A stretch of DNA of 64,000 nucleotides from Halobacteriovorax marinus (GCA_002163155.1 MAAO01000008.1:124001-188000); one strand, 5' to 3'; positions 24,047 to 34,572 are shown, counted from the first letter of the stretch. A program made the numbers and translations. The notes: generated by a model not told the origin, from the sequence alone.

Positions 24047-24865
24047 TTACTTCCAGTTCTTTCGATCTGTTACAGAGAAATCATCTCGATAAGTTAATAT
24101 CTTATTAATAAAACCTTCATCTAGACCAGCTTTGCGTCGTCCCTCGTGATCAAAGACCATTCCCTTAGCTCGTGCAGGAGTAATGAGTTCCGGAAGATTT
24201 TCGATATAGAAGGCCCAAAGATCAAGATTTCCACGCCAAAGATCAAGCCAACTTCTTCCAATTGCTACGTGACGAATCTCATCTTCATAAACTATCTTCA
24301 TAATATTAGATGTTTTCTCATCACCTATTTCCGAAAAAAGCTCACAGTAGTATTTTGCAAAATCAAGATTTGCTGCTTCTAGTGTCAAGGCCAAGAAACT
24401 ATAGAATTCTGCTTTGGTATTAATCTTGGCAAGTTGTCTCCAAAAGAAGTCCCCTACTGAAAAATCCCCAAACTCCACTCCAAGTTCATTAAAACGATTC
24501 ATGTAAAGAAGGAAGTGTTTCTTCTCATCCTGTATTGTATTCATTAATGAAAGTTTAAATTTATGATCTGCTTCATTTTCAGTTGGAAAGATAAGTATTC
24601 CTGCTGCCATTAACTCAATTGCCTGAAGTTCATGATTAGCAAAGAAGTGTAAAGCTTGGGCCTTCTTGTCATTCTCATGTAGGGTATGTTTTTTTGGAAA
24701 TTTGATTTTCTTATTCGAAAATTGAATAATCTTACTTCTACTAGGATTGGAAGGTTTTTCAACAGAGGAAGTAAGTTTGAAGCTAGTATCTAGATCAATG
24801 ATAGCTAGCTTATCCTCTAGATTACCCGAAAAAAGAATTTGTTTGGCATGTTCATGTAGATCCAT
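24047..24865 (-). CDS. DUF455 family ferritin-like diiron protein
   Basis: A 272-residue protein with the carboxylate/histidine pattern of a ferritin-like four-helix bundle: HELQAIEL, DEKKHF, EAANLDFA and DEIRHVAIG. This spacing and these segments match the DUF455 family. Members are thought to be diiron oxidases or hydroxylases, and relatives include tRNA-modifying MiaE, but the substrate is not established. The start is the ATG at 24865. It ends 4 bp from the convergent kinase gene. The first 70 residues are less conserved and contain a Lys-rich stretch. It is transcribed alone. Confidence 0.82.
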   Translation of the reverse strand: MDLHEHAKQILFSGNLEDKLAIIDLDTSFKLTSSVEKPSNPSRSKIIQFSNKKIKFPKKHTLHENDKKAQALHFFANHELQAIELMAAGILIFPTENEADHKFKLSLMNTIQDEKKHFLLYMNRFNELGVEFGDFSVGDFFWRQLAKINTKAEFYSFLALTLEAANLDFAKYYCELFSEIGDEKTSNIMKIVYEDEIRHVAIGRSWLDLWRGNLDLWAFYIENLPELITPARAKGMVFDHEGRRKAGLDEGFINKILTYRDDFSVTDRKNWK

Positions 24866-24978
24866 AAATCAACCTAACATGAAGGTCTCAAATATCAAAC
24901 AAAAAGGAGTTTATAGAATACTTAGCCAAGTATTTAAAATAAAACTATTTAGCCTATAGTATATTTACATATGAATAT

Positions 24979-25006
24979 AAAAAAAGGGAGATTAAAAATC
25001 TCCCTT
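24979..25006 (-). terminator. Rho-independent terminator of the sucA-odhB-lpdA operon
   Basis: On the minus strand a 9 bp perfect stem (AAGGGAGAT / ATCTCCCTT) with a 5-base loop is followed by seven T. It lies 27 bp after the lpdA stop codon. This is the clearest terminator in the window. Confidence 0.88.
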
Positions 25007-25032
25007 AGTAAGTATAAATGAATTTATCTATC

Positions 25033-26436
25033 TTATAAATTTAAAGCACGATCATCTGTTGCCATCAGAGCAGCTTCTTTGAAGGCCTCTGAATAAGTTG
25101 GATGTGGATGACAAATTCTTCCAATGTCCTCAGCGGATGCCCTAAACTCCATCGCTACAACTGCTTCTGCAATAATATCTGCAGCACGTGGCCCCACGAT
25201 ATGTACAGCTAGAATCTCATCAGATTCTTTATGAGCAATAACTTTAATCATTCCAGCGGATTCATTTGAAGCTTTAGCTCGCCCTGAAGCTTTGAAAGGA
25301 AATTTCCCTACTTTATAAGCTACCCCATCGGCCTTTAATTGCTGCTCAGTAGGTCCCACACTCGAGACTTCAGGCCAAGTATAGACAACACCAGGAATAA
25401 GATTGTAGTTAATATGAGGTTTTTGACCAGTCATAAACTCTGCAACATAAACACCTTCTTCTTCGGCCTTATGTGCAAGCATTGCACCTTTAACAACATC
25501 ACCGATGGCGAAAATGTGATCAATATTTGTCTGAAGATGAGTGTTCGTTTCAATCCTTCCACGATCATCTGCTTTTACACCAGCATTCTCTAGGTCCAGC
25601 TTATCAGTATAAGGTTTTCTTCCTACGGCCATTAAACAGTAATCACCTTCTATAGTAACTAAGCTTTCATCTTTCTTAGATTTTGCAACTACAGTTACTT
25701 TCTTTCCAGAAACTTTCGTAGAAGTCACACCGTGTCCAAGCACAAACTCCATTCCTTGCTTCTTTAGAACTTTTTTCATTTCTTTAGAGCAGTCTTTATC
25801 CATAGTGGCCAGAATATCATCAGCATATTCTACTACTGTAACTTTTGAACCTAATCTTAGATGTACTGAACCTAATTCAAGACCAATAACACCGGCTCCG
25901 ATAACAATTAAATGCTTTGGAGCTTCTTCAAGTTTTAGAGCTTCAGTTGAAGTAATAACTCTTTTCTTATCAATTTCAATACCAGGAATAGAAGTTGGTT
26001 TTGACCCAGTAGCAATAACTATCTTCTTTGCTTTAAGAGTTTCCTCTTTGTCGCCAGATACTTTAATTGTATTAGCATCAATGAAAGATCCATGCCCATG
26101 GAAGACATCGATTTTATTTTTCTTCATTAGATACTCAACACCAACAGTCATTTCATTTACAACTTTTGAAACTCTTTGAGACATTTTTGAAACATCTAGT
26201 TTAATTTTACCTAGAGAAAAACCATGATCTTCTGCATGATGAACAGTTTCGTAGTATCTCTCACTAGAATCTAGCCATGCTTTTGAAGGAATACATCCAA
26301 CGTTTAAACATGTACCACCAAGAGAATTATATTTTTCGACAATGGCAGTCTTCATTCCCAATTGGGCACATCTAATGGCACAGACATATCCACCTGGACC
26401 TGAACCAATTACAACTACATCGTAATCATTACTCAT
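25033..26436 (-). CDS. lpdA: Dihydrolipoyl dehydrogenase (E3)
   Basis: This FAD flavoprotein reoxidises the dihydrolipoyl arm of E2 and reduces NAD(+). All signatures are present in its 467 residues: the N-terminal FAD motif VVIGSGPGGYVCAI, the redox disulfide in GGTCLNVGCIPSK, the NAD motif VIGAGVIGLELGS, the second FAD motif FAIGDVVKG, and the C-terminal HPHPTYSEA with the His-Glu pair. The gene is third in the order sucA-odhB-lpdA with a 60 bp gap to odhB, and is followed by a strong terminator. This makes a dedicated E3 for 2-oxoglutarate dehydrogenase likely, though it may serve other lipoyl complexes too. Confidence 0.96.
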   Translation of the reverse strand: MSNDYDVVVIGSGPGGYVCAIRCAQLGMKTAIVEKYNSLGGTCLNVGCIPSKAWLDSSERYYETVHHAEDHGFSLGKIKLDVSKMSQRVSKVVNEMTVGVEYLMKKNKIDVFHGHGSFIDANTIKVSGDKEETLKAKKIVIATGSKPTSIPGIEIDKKRVITSTEALKLEEAPKHLIVIGAGVIGLELGSVHLRLGSKVTVVEYADDILATMDKDCSKEMKKVLKKQGMEFVLGHGVTSTKVSGKKVTVVAKSKKDESLVTIEGDYCLMAVGRKPYTDKLDLENAGVKADDRGRIETNTHLQTNIDHIFAIGDVVKGAMLAHKAEEEGVYVAEFMTGQKPHINYNLIPGVVYTWPEVSSVGPTEQQLKADGVAYKVGKFPFKASGRAKASNESAGMIKVIAHKESDEILAVHIVGPRAADIIAEAVVAMEFRASAEDIGRICHPHPTYSEAFKEAALMATDDRALNL

Positions 26437-26496
26437 ATCTTATTCCTATACAATAGACCTGACTGCAAGAATAATCCCACAGTCTGTAGTCAAAAA

Positions 26497-27705
26497 TTAA
26501 ATATCTAAAAGCATTCTACTTGGATCTTCAATCAATTCCTTAACCATTTTTAAGAAAGTCACTGATTCTTTTCCATCAACAATTCTATGATCATATGAAA
26601 GCGCTAAGTACATTATAGGATGAATTACTACTTCACCATTGATAGCGATTGGTCTTTCTACAATATTATGCATTCCAAGAATAGCAGATTGAGGAACATT
26701 AATAATTGGAGTCGATAACATTGATCCAAATACTCCACCATTTGTAATAGTGAATGTCCCACCAGTCATTTCATCAACTGTAAGTTTCCCGTCTCTTCCC
26801 TTAAGAGCAAGACGCCTAATTTCTTTTTCAATCTGTGCAAGACTTAAGCTTTCTGCATTTTTAACAACAGGTACAACAAGACCTTTTGGAGTTGAAACGG
26901 CAATCCCAACATCAGCGTAGTTGTGATATTTGATTGTATCACCTTCTAATTGAGCATTAACGCCTTTGATCTCCTTAAGGGCCATAGTACAAGCTTTAGT
27001 AAAAAAACTCATAAACCCAAGACCAATGTCATGTTTTTCTTTGAATTGATCTTTATACTTAGATCTAAGCGCCATTACATTGAACATATCAACTTCATTA
27101 AAAGTTGTAAGCATTGCTGTAGAGTTTTTAGCTTCTGTGAGTTTCTTAGCAATAGTCTTTCTAAGACGAGACATTTTTTCAACAGTTACTTCTCTAGTAA
27201 CGCCACCTGCTGGAACTTGGGCACTGATTTCAGCTGCGGCTGGAGCTGCAGTTTTTGCTGCAGGAGCATTAGCGGCCATGGCATCAGCTTTAGTAATTCT
27301 TCCATCTTTTCCAGAACCTGCTACAGAGTTTGCGCCAATTCCTTTTTCTGCAAGAATTTTTCCTGCAGCCGGGGAAGGATAATTCTTATCTCCACCTGTT
27401 GGAGCAGAGGCCTTTGCTGTTGCAACTGGTGCACTAACTGCTTCTTCCTTACCAGCAGGAGCTACAGCAGAAGTATCCAATTCAGCAATGACAGCACCGA
27501 TTTCTAAATCAGTTCCCTCTTCAACTAAAATTTTCACAACACCTGAAAGTTCTGCAGGAAGTGGAAGAGTGGCCTTGTCAGATTCAACCTCTACAAGCTC
27601 TTCACCTTCTTCAACATAATCACCATCGGCCACCATCCAGGCACCTAGTGTGACTTCAGTAATAGACTCTCCAATTGGAGGTATAACAATTTTTACAATA
27701 GACAT
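26497..27705 (-). CDS. odhB: 2-oxoglutarate dehydrogenase E2, dihydrolipoyl succinyltransferase
   Basis: This 402-residue core enzyme transfers the succinyl group from its lipoyl arm to CoA. The lipoyl domain (about 1-76) carries the lipoylated Lys44 in ESDKATL. An Ala/Pro-rich linker leads to the peripheral-subunit-binding domain (about 108-145, [12 protein letters not shown]). The C-terminal catalytic domain (about 170-402) ends with SYDHRIVDG (His at about 373). [15 protein letters not shown] matches the succinyl type rather than the acetyl type. It sits 17 bp after sucA. A second, strongly Ala-rich linker (about 142-165) gives the swinging arm its flexibility. Confidence 0.96.
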   Translation of the reverse strand: MSIVKIVIPPIGESITEVTLGAWMVADGDYVEEGEELVEVESDKATLPLPAELSGVVKILVEEGTDLEIGAVIAELDTSAVAPAGKEEAVSAPVATAKASAPTGGDKNYPSPAAGKILAEKGIGANSVAGSGKDGRITKADAMAANAPAAKTAAPAAAEISAQVPAGGVTREVTVEKMSRLRKTIAKKLTEAKNSTAMLTTFNEVDMFNVMALRSKYKDQFKEKHDIGLGFMSFFTKACTMALKEIKGVNAQLEGDTIKYHNYADVGIAVSTPKGLVVPVVKNAESLSLAQIEKEIRRLALKGRDGKLTVDEMTGGTFTITNGGVFGSMLSTPIINVPQSAILGMHNIVERPIAINGEVVIHPIMYLALSYDHRIVDGKESVTFLKMVKELIEDPSRMLLDI

Positions 27706-27722
27706 GTTTAATCCTTTAACTA

Positions 27723-30452
27723 TTATTTATTAAATGCTTTTTCAACTAGTTGTGCTTGTTCCTTAAGATGAACTGCCGCATATCCTGTGGCAGGTGAGGC
27801 CGAAGCTTTTCTAGAGACACAATCAAAGTCACTAAAATGATCTCTCCATCTTAAAAGAAAAGTCCAAGCTCCCATATTAAGAGGTTCTTCTTGAACCCAT
27901 ACTTGCTTAGCGGATTTGTATTTTTTAGTAATGGCTTCAATTTGTTCAACAGGAAGAGGATACAATTGCTCTAATCTTACAATGGCAACATCCTTTCTCT
28001 TATTTTCTTGTTGATACTTTCTTAAGTCATAAAAGATTTTACCTGAACAAAAGAGAACTTTCTTAACAGCACTTGCCTTTACCCAAGAATCATCAATCAA
28101 CTCCTGAAAAGAACCAGAAGTAAATTCAGAAACTTTGGATACACACTCTGGGCTCCTGAGTAGAGACTTAGGAGTAAAGACAATCAATGGTTTTCTAAAT
28201 TCCCAACATTGTTGTCTTCTAAATGCATGAAACAAGTTGGATGGAGATGTAATATTACAAACAACCATATTATATTCAGCACATAACTGAAGATATCTTT
28301 CTGGCTTACATGAAGAATGTTCTGGCCCTGCTCCTTCATATCCATGGGGAAGTAGAAGAACTAAATCACTCATTCTTCTCCATTTACTTTCAGCAGCGCA
28401 AATAAATTGATCGATAATAATCTGAGCACCATTTGAGAAATCTCCAAATTGTGCTTCCCAAATATTCAAAGAACTAGGTGAGGCCTGAGAGTAACCATAC
28501 TCAAATCCAAGAACTGCATATTCAGAAAGAAAAGAATTATAAATATGCATTCTTCCCTGATCTTTTTGGATATTATCTAATCCACAATAGGCAGTATTAG
28601 TGTTTTCATCAAAAACTTTTGCATGTCTATGAGAGAAAGTTCCACGGATAACATCTTGTCCAGTAAATCTGATGTTATTATTATCTAAGAGAATCGACCC
28701 ATAAGCTAACATTTCACCTAAGGCCCAATCCACTGTATCCGAATCGAACTTCTTGACTCTTTCATCTAAAATTTTCTTAGCTTTACGTAGAGTTTTAAAT
28801 CCTTCAGGAACTGTTGAAACAGCAGTAAGGACCTTTTCTAGAATCTCTTTCTTTACACCTGTCTTAGGAGATTTTACAAAGTCTTCAGGAGTTGAGAAAC
28901 GTAGATTCATCCACTCAGTATGTGGACCTTTCTTTCTCTTAGGAAGTTCTTTTTGTTTTACATTGTTAAAACGATCAGAGAGCAGAGATTTAAATTCATT
29001 TTGCATCTCTTTAGCAAGAGACTTATCAAGGTCACCCTTAAGCGCCAGCTCTTCCATATATAGCTCTCTTGGATTCTTCTGCTTAGCAATTAATCCATAG
29101 AGATGAGGCTGTGTATACTTAGGCTCATCACCTTCATTGTGACCATGTTTTCTGTAACAAACCATATCAACGAAAACATCTTTCTTAAATTTCTGTCTAA
29201 ACTCAATGGCGAATTCACACGCGTAAACTACGTCTTCAGGAGAATCTCCATTCACGTGAATGATAGGAATGTCCAACATTTTGGCCACAGAAGTACAATA
29301 GTTTGAACTTCTTGCATCTACGAAGTCTGTAGTAAATCCAATTTGATTATTAATAATAAAGTGAATAGTTCCACCGGATCTATACCCATCAAGCTCAGAC
29401 ATTTGCAGACATTCATAAACAAGTCCTTGTCCAGCAACAGCAGCATCACCGTGAATAATAATAGGAACCATTTTAGACTCATCACCCTTATAGGCGATAT
29501 CAATTTGTGCTCTTACATAACCATTTGCCACGGCCGCAACTGCTTCCAAGTGAGAAGGGTTCGGTAAGAGTTTTAAGAAGACCTCACTACCTTCTGGAGT
29601 CTGTTGTACAGAAGTATAACCCATGTGATATTTAACATCTCCATCTCCATTTTGAGTGGTTTGTTCAATAGAGTTTCCTTCGAATTCAGAAAAAATATAC
29701 TCGTAAGTTTTACCTAGAGTATTGGCGAGAACATTTAGACGACCTCTGTGGGCCATACCAATAACAAACTCCTTGCTTCCAAGCTCAGCACCCTTATTAA
29801 TTATGGCGTCAATTGCAGGAATTGTACTCTCTCCACCTTCAAGGGAGAATCTCTTCTGTCCCGTATACTTAGTTTGGAGAAAGTTTTCAAAAACATTAGA
29901 TTCATTTAATTTGTGAAGAATTCTTTTCTTCTTATCAACTGAATATTTCTTTTCAAGAAATGATGATTCAAATTTATTACGAATCCATCTTCTCATATCT
30001 GTATCATTAGAATGCATATACTCAATACCAATCTTTCCGCAGTATAAAGCTTTCATACGCTTCATAATGGCACCAAGAGTAGCAGGACCTAAACCTACAA
30101 AATCTCCACAAAGAAAGGTTTTATCAATATCACTTTCTTCAAGATCATAATCTTTGAGAGAGATTCTTGCGTCTCTATTCTTTCTCTCTCTGATAGGGTT
30201 TGTATCTGAAAGTAAATGTCCTCTTGATCTAAAAGATTGTATGAGCCTAAAAACATTAAATTCTTTTCTAATGGCCGATTCATCAAAATCTCCATCCACA
30301 CCATTGCTCTTATTCGCTCCAAACTCAAAGCCTAGAAAGAAATGTTTCCAACTATCTTCTGCTTCTTCGGGGTTTTGTTGATATTGATCATAGAGAGAAT
30401 CAATATAAGAAATATCAGAACTACTTAAATGAGAAAAATCTATTGTTTTCAT
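27723..30452 (-). CDS. sucA: 2-oxoglutarate dehydrogenase E1
   Basis: This thiamin diphosphate enzyme of the TCA cycle decarboxylates 2-oxoglutarate and reductively succinylates E2. At about 909 residues it has typical length. Signatures include the N-terminal E2-contact region ([18 protein letters not shown]), [23 protein letters not shown], the ThDP/Mg segment NGDSPEDVV and [11 protein letters not shown]. The frame extends to another ATG at 30476. Neither start has a good ribosome site. The inner one begins the conserved MKTIDF part, while the outer one sits against an inverted repeat, so 30452 is preferred with moderate confidence. It is the first gene of the operon. Confidence 0.95.
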   Translation of the reverse strand: MKTIDFSHLSSSDISYIDSLYDQYQQNPEEAEDSWKHFFLGFEFGANKSNGVDGDFDESAIRKEFNVFRLIQSFRSRGHLLSDTNPIRERKNRDARISLKDYDLEESDIDKTFLCGDFVGLGPATLGAIMKRMKALYCGKIGIEYMHSNDTDMRRWIRNKFESSFLEKKYSVDKKKRILHKLNESNVFENFLQTKYTGQKRFSLEGGESTIPAIDAIINKGAELGSKEFVIGMAHRGRLNVLANTLGKTYEYIFSEFEGNSIEQTTQNGDGDVKYHMGYTSVQQTPEGSEVFLKLLPNPSHLEAVAAVANGYVRAQIDIAYKGDESKMVPIIIHGDAAVAGQGLVYECLQMSELDGYRSGGTIHFIINNQIGFTTDFVDARSSNYCTSVAKMLDIPIIHVNGDSPEDVVYACEFAIEFRQKFKKDVFVDMVCYRKHGHNEGDEPKYTQPHLYGLIAKQKNPRELYMEELALKGDLDKSLAKEMQNEFKSLLSDRFNNVKQKELPKRKKGPHTEWMNLRFSTPEDFVKSPKTGVKKEILEKVLTAVSTVPEGFKTLRKAKKILDERVKKFDSDTVDWALGEMLAYGSILLDNNNIRFTGQDVIRGTFSHRHAKVFDENTNTAYCGLDNIQKDQGRMHIYNSFLSEYAVLGFEYGYSQASPSSLNIWEAQFGDFSNGAQIIIDQFICAAESKWRRMSDLVLLLPHGYEGAGPEHSSCKPERYLQLCAEYNMVVCNITSPSNLFHAFRRQQCWEFRKPLIVFTPKSLLRSPECVSKVSEFTSGSFQELIDDSWVKASAVKKVLFCSGKIFYDLRKYQQENKRKDVAIVRLEQLYPLPVEQIEAITKKYKSAKQVWVQEEPLNMGAWTFLLRWRDHFSDFDCVSRKASASPATGYAAVHLKEQAQLVEKAFNK

Positions 30453-30479
30453 AGTAAATTGAAGTCCATTTAACATTAG

Positions 30480-30499
30480 GAGTATTCAAATAAATACTC
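30480..30499. promoter_or_regulatory. 7 bp inverted repeat upstream of sucA
   Basis: GAGTATT, six bases, then AATACTC form a perfect inverted repeat 27 bp before the preferred sucA start. It could be an operator for the TCA-cycle operon or a leader hairpin. Position is the only support. Confidence 0.35.
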
Positions 30500-30963
30500 T
30501 TGTTAGTATAGTGTTTATCGACGAAATTGTTTATTACATGATATCAGTTATTTGCAAGAGTAACAATAATCAAAAAGTGATAAGCCAGTTAATTTTTTCA
30601 TGAAATAAATTAAATAAACATCCACATCACTACAGCAATAAATCGCTCCTAGGAATCTGAGAATCAATACTCTACAACGCAATACTGATGGTACATAACG
30701 AAATGCTCTCAAAGAGACTAAAGCTTTTAATCAGGTATTAAGTTAAATATTTAATAATCTAACGCTGTACAAGATATTTTAATTGCAACCAAACTAACCA
30801 ACAAAAGACATCAGCTACTCTACACAACAAACGACACCTCGAGTCAATAAAGTTAAATATAGCTAAGTATAATTTTATATTATTACTTCATCTAAATTGT
30901 ATCTCATGTAACATTTCCCTAATTAATAACTTCAAAATAATAATTCTTAACCAGGATGAATTT
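30500..30963. other. Intergenic region with no gene seen (about 460 bp)
   Basis: This AT-rich stretch between the divergent sucA operon and the DUF899 gene has only very short frames (17-21 codons) without ribosome sites. It must hold the two promoters. I see no tRNA-like fold, large repeat or clear sRNA terminator. Its length is unusual for this otherwise compact region. Confidence 0.6.
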
Positions 30964-31563
30964 ATGAATGTTGGTGAACCAAGAAATCCAGTAGAAAAAG
31001 AAATCTGTATTCTTGAAAATCAAATTTTAGAATTAAAGAGTAAAATCATCGAACTCGCACATAATCTTCCAGAAGAAGAAATAACTAATTACAAACTCTT
31101 AAGTCTCGACGGTAACAAGAAAAGCCTTTTGGAACTGTTTGGAGATAAAGATGAAATGATCCTCATACACAACATGGGCCCCTACTGTCCTTACTGTACT
31201 TTATGGGCCGACGGGTTCACTGGACATACAGCTTACCTCGAAAGTCGCTGTGCCCTAGTACTAGAAACAGATTTTTCCGTAAATGAATTAAATGATTTTA
31301 AAAGTAAAAGAAACTGGAATTTCAAAACTCTTTCTTCTCATGGAACTACCCTTAAAAAAGATATGGGCTACAAAGACGACAAAGGAGACAATCACCCAGG
31401 TTTCTCCACACTCTTTAAGAAAGATGGAAAAGTCTATCGTCACGCAACAGCACCATTTGGCCCAGGTGATGAATACTGCGCCGTATGGCCCATGTTCTCT
31501 CGCTTGAAAAATGGAATAAACGGCTGGCAACCAAGTTATAATAAATCAACTTGTTGCAAGTAA
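30964..31563 (+). CDS. DUF899-type thioredoxin-like protein
   Basis: A 199-residue cytoplasmic protein with a thioredoxin-like core. The motif GPYCPYCTLWADGF contains a CxxC pair followed by the WADG that marks the DUF899 family, and a later segment (FFKK-like, GFSTLFKKDGKVYRH) fits the last strand of the fold. The first 45 residues are a helical extension seen in the family. The role is unproven; peroxidase- or thiol-linked chemistry is a reasonable guess. The C-terminus carries two extra Cys (TCCK). AGGATG precedes the ATG at good spacing. The gene seems monocistronic. Confidence 0.8.
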   Translation: MNVGEPRNPVEKEICILENQILELKSKIIELAHNLPEEEITNYKLLSLDGNKKSLLELFGDKDEMILIHNMGPYCPYCTLWADGFTGHTAYLESRCALVLETDFSVNELNDFKSKRNWNFKTLSSHGTTLKKDMGYKDDKGDNHPGFSTLFKKDGKVYRHATAPFGPGDEYCAVWPMFSRLKNGINGWQPSYNKSTCCK

Positions 31564-31647
31564 AGAAGGATATTTAGACCACGTATCTCTATTAGGAGTG
31601 AACTTGTATAATTTTAATTTAAGTAAACTTTAAATAGGATATGAAAA

Positions 31648-32094
31648 TTGCTTATTCTTCTTTTCTCTCTCATTTCACTTAATTCGTTCGCCCTAGATTG
31701 CACAGACTTCTCTGGAAGCTGGATTGGAGAATGCAGAAATGAAAACAATGCCTTTTATTCAACTAGAACTATTGTTCAAAATGATTGTTCTGAAATAAGC
31801 GACGCAGGTATATCAAAGAAGATTGGTAAACTTACTCTATATGAAGGCGAGAGACTTATTGATTATTCAAGAGTGATTTATGATTATCAATGGATGAATA
31901 AAACAGAAAAAAAGGAGATTGTTTTTAAAAAGAACTTTGTGACATGGATGAAGAATCATTCGTCGTACACAAATGCAGAACATATTGGAAAGCTTTATAT
32001 GAGTGACTCTGAAAATCTAACGTTGGAAATAAATATTTACAAGAAGGGGTCTCTAATGAAACAAACTTGCCAATACAAACGAAGAGATCAATAG
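31648..32094 (+). CDS. Exported protein of unknown function (148 aa), TTG start
   Basis: The product has a signal peptide (about 1-15, SLNSFA) and a mature domain with Cys pairs (DCTDFSGSWIGEC and QTCQYK), so it probably forms disulfides in the periplasm. The opening DFSGSWIG resembles small beta-barrel lipocalin-like domains, but that is weak. The frame starts with TTG at 31648, with AGGA 8 nt upstream. An ATG at 31641 (ATGAAAA) lies one base out of frame; removing one A would give a classic MKLL start. So either TTG is the true start or a one-base indel exists. It is convergent with the next gene, 3 bp apart. Confidence 0.68.
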   Translation: MLILLFSLISLNSFALDCTDFSGSWIGECRNENNAFYSTRTIVQNDCSEISDAGISKKIGKLTLYEGERLIDYSRVIYDYQWMNKTEKKEIVFKKNFVTWMKNHSSYTNAEHIGKLYMSDSENLTLEINIYKKGSLMKQTCQYKRRDQ

Positions 32095-32097
32095 AAA

Positions 32098-33546
32098 CTA
32101 CTCTGATATTTCAGACTCTAGCCCTAAGTATCTACCATTCCTATCAAATAATAGACTAAGCTTCTTTCCCTCAGGTGTAATTTTATAAACCTGACCACCA
32201 TCTAAACTTCTTAGAGACCCCATTTCATCGATAAAGAATGAACTAATGAGTTTTGAAATATTTGAAAGATTAGTCATTTCAAACTTTTCACTTTCAATTG
32301 TTACAGAATCATTAAACTGAACTAAATCAAGCTCCACAGGAGTATAACGCTTTTTCTGATTTATACTTATATTAAACGCTGATTCATAAACGTTTACCAA
32401 AAAAATCTTATCTTCCATTTTCTTAGCTTCATTAAATGCACTATAGAAATTTGAAAATGCCCTTTGCGATCTAAAATCGTTCAACACAGCTTCTCTTGTA
32501 TTGGTAATTTTATCTTTTGCTTGTAAGAGAATATATTCTACATTTTGTATATCTTCAAAACCACTGTCTTGAAACTTCTTTACCACTTCTTCATCTAAAT
32601 AAGGCAGCAATAATTCAACTTTCGTTTTCTTTTCATTAACAATGTCTTTTACATTATTAAGATAAACATCAACTCTAAGAAAGTATTTATCCTGTAACTC
32701 TACAATTTCAATATTAAAGTACTTTCCAACCCGACTAGCTTTACTCATATCGAGACGATCTGTATTAACTCGTTTTAAGATATTTCTCATTCCAGTAGAA
32801 ACTCTGGCACCACTTTTTATTTTCTTTTTGAAACTTGTTGACGTTTCCTCTAAGAGAATTTCATCTCCATTTATTAATGAGTTCTTCATGCGCAAAAAAA
32901 GCCTCTGAGCATCTTTATTGAAGTTTTTAGATTCTTCAAAATTAACGTATTTCTTATAACTAGATTTTTCAAGCTCAGGAATAAAGTCTGCTTCCACGAC
33001 TCTTATGGCCCCTTGATAATCATGCTTCATTCTAAGGATATTTAAATGGGAATACATTGAATGCCTAGCCTCATGAGAAAGAGTCTGAAACCCTCTATTA
33101 TTTAGACTAAGAGCAGTCTTCTGACTTAAATAAACGAAGTTTTGAGTCTTGGTATAAAAACCTAATGAACTTGATTTCTCTCTAGGAAAGATAAAAACTC
33201 TCGTCCCACCAAATCGTCTATAAATACTACCTATATATTTATTAATTTTATTTCCACTCTTCTCTGGAAGAATCTCTAAGGCCGCACCTTCATAATTTTC
33301 TGAATTTAAATAAACTGAACGATAAAGTATTTTTGATTTATTTAGGTAAACTTCAACTGGTGAGAAGAATTCTTTTTCCAAAGGAGACATGAGCTCTAAT
33401 TCTCTAGTGTTGAAATCAAGACTAGTTCTTAAAAAATCCCGAATCCTTATACTGCAACTATTGACTTCATCAATAGATGCAATTCTTCTCTCTATTTGAG
33501 AACAAGAAGCAAAAAGAATAGTAATAAGTAAGACTCTAATTAGCAT
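32098..33546 (-). CDS. Putative lipoprotein metalloprotease (HExxH), uncharacterised
   Basis: A 482-residue protein with a lipoprotein signal (LFASC, lipid-anchored Cys15). Residues 158-162 are HEARH in the context TLSHEARHSMYSH, an HExxH zinc motif inside a predicted helix. A possible third ligand is Glu in VVEADF about 20 residues later, which would make it gluzincin-like. The C-terminal half (about 200-482) shows no motif I recognise. If active, it would be a surface or periplasmic protease or a zinc-dependent hydrolase. The family is unknown, so the activity is inferred from the motif alone. It is convergent with the exported protein gene 3 bp away. Confidence 0.7.
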   Translation of the reverse strand: MLIRVLLITILFASCSQIERRIASIDEVNSCSIRIRDFLRTSLDFNTRELELMSPLEKEFFSPVEVYLNKSKILYRSVYLNSENYEGAALEILPEKSGNKINKYIGSIYRRFGGTRVFIFPREKSSSLGFYTKTQNFVYLSQKTALSLNNRGFQTLSHEARHSMYSHLNILRMKHDYQGAIRVVEADFIPELEKSSYKKYVNFEESKNFNKDAQRLFLRMKNSLINGDEILLEETSTSFKKKIKSGARVSTGMRNILKRVNTDRLDMSKASRVGKYFNIEIVELQDKYFLRVDVYLNNVKDIVNEKKTKVELLLPYLDEEVVKKFQDSGFEDIQNVEYILLQAKDKITNTREAVLNDFRSQRAFSNFYSAFNEAKKMEDKIFLVNVYESAFNISINQKKRYTPVELDLVQFNDSVTIESEKFEMTNLSNISKLISSFFIDEMGSLRSLDGGQVYKITPEGKKLSLLFDRNGRYLGLESEISE

Positions 33547-33610
33547 AGCTAGCTTATCGGTTACTTACTCATTTAGTATGAACTAGAAAGAAAGGGATAA
33601 GTGACTGATA

Positions 33611-34219
33611 TTACAATCTTTTATTGATAAAGTCAGTATGTATTTCCGTGACAATCTTAGCACGCTGTGAAAACTTTCGAATAATAACTTCGTTTGAGAG
33701 AAGGACTTCAATCAGAACAGGTTTAGTAGCGAAGTTTTGCAGATAATTTAATTGAATATTTGTATGCCGACCATTTTTAAATTCAAATTTCTGTATAATT
33801 CTTTGTATACCATTAGGCCCTGTGACTCTTATATTTCCAGAAACAATATTCTTATCTACAGGACTACTCTTCTTCAAAAAGAAATAGAGATTCATTTTCT
33901 TATCTTTTATTCGAAGAGATTCTTGTATTATCTTTATCCTTTTAGAGGAAAGGTTTACTGCAACAGGAACTTCGATAGGTGATTGTTTAAGTTTTTCTTC
34001 GATATTAGTCTTTGGTGCGATAATTATTTTTGAAACTCTTTGAGGATCTTCTTCATGAGACTTAGGAACTAATTCATGAAGAGAGAAATATACACAAAAA
34101 CTCAAGAATCCAAGAGTGATTACAGAAATGAAGAGGACCAAGAAATCTTTATTTAACTGTAGATGAACCACTGAGTTGTCAGTAAAATGAATATTGATTG
34201 ATATTTGTTTTAAGGCCAT
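33611..34219 (-). CDS. Single-pass membrane protein of unknown function (202 aa)
   Basis: The protein has about 26 N-terminal residues, one hydrophobic helix (about 27-50) and a roughly 150-residue probably periplasmic domain. The latter looks beta-rich with a basic, Ile-rich end. I recognise no family. It lies 64 bp upstream of the HExxH lipoprotein gene on the same strand, so the two may be co-transcribed and act together in the envelope. No metal-binding or catalytic motif is visible. Confidence 0.65.
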   Translation of the reverse strand: MALKQISINIHFTDNSVVHLQLNKDFLVLFISVITLGFLSFCVYFSLHELVPKSHEEDPQRVSKIIIAPKTNIEEKLKQSPIEVPVAVNLSSKRIKIIQESLRIKDKKMNLYFFLKKSSPVDKNIVSGNIRVTGPNGIQRIIQKFEFKNGRHTNIQLNYLQNFATKPVLIEVLLSNEVIIRKFSQRAKIVTEIHTDFINKRL

Positions 34220-34572
34220 AAACTAAGTATATACACGTCATTATTTATTTCAATTTAAGAAAACTATGAGATTTTATTTAAATTTCTTTCTTGGTTTATC
34301 TTGTCAGCTACTTATTTTGTAAAATTTCGGTAACTCAAGTTTGAAAATTATCGTTAGTGCTTGACTCTTTTTTCGGATAATTAAATTAAATATTCTTAGT
34401 TTTTTTGTAGGACAAGGTTCACAAAAAGAAATTTGAAAAATACTCTTCATACTTCCTCTCCATGAAGGATAGTTTTTATATAAATGAATATTCGTTCAAA
34501 TAGAGAAAAATCTCAACTTACAAATTTGTAAGAAGAGTCTAGAAGTAAACAAAATGCAACTACGGAATTATC
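34220..34572. other. Intergenic region without a gene (353 bp)
   Basis: I see no coding frame of substance here; the longest sensible one is 18 codons. It contains a 16 bp perfect palindrome (listed separately) and several T-rich runs. It should carry the promoter for the downstream membrane-protein gene. Confidence 0.55.
34517..34532. promoter_or_regulatory. 16 bp perfect palindrome CTTACAAATTTGTAAG
   Basis: The site is fully self-complementary. It lies 40 bp after the end of the HEFGH protein gene and about 300 bp before the next start on the same strand. Dimeric regulator binding sites often look like this. There is no T tract, so it is not an obvious terminator. Confidence 0.4.

Noticed and set aside
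26950-27507. Long open frame opposite odhB (185 codons)
   Set aside because: It is a Cys/Ser/Phe-rich antisense shadow of the Ala-rich linker of E2, with no ribosome site.
30538-30603. Short frames in the region upstream of sucA
   Set aside because: They are 17-21 codons long, lack ribosome sites and have no protein-like composition.
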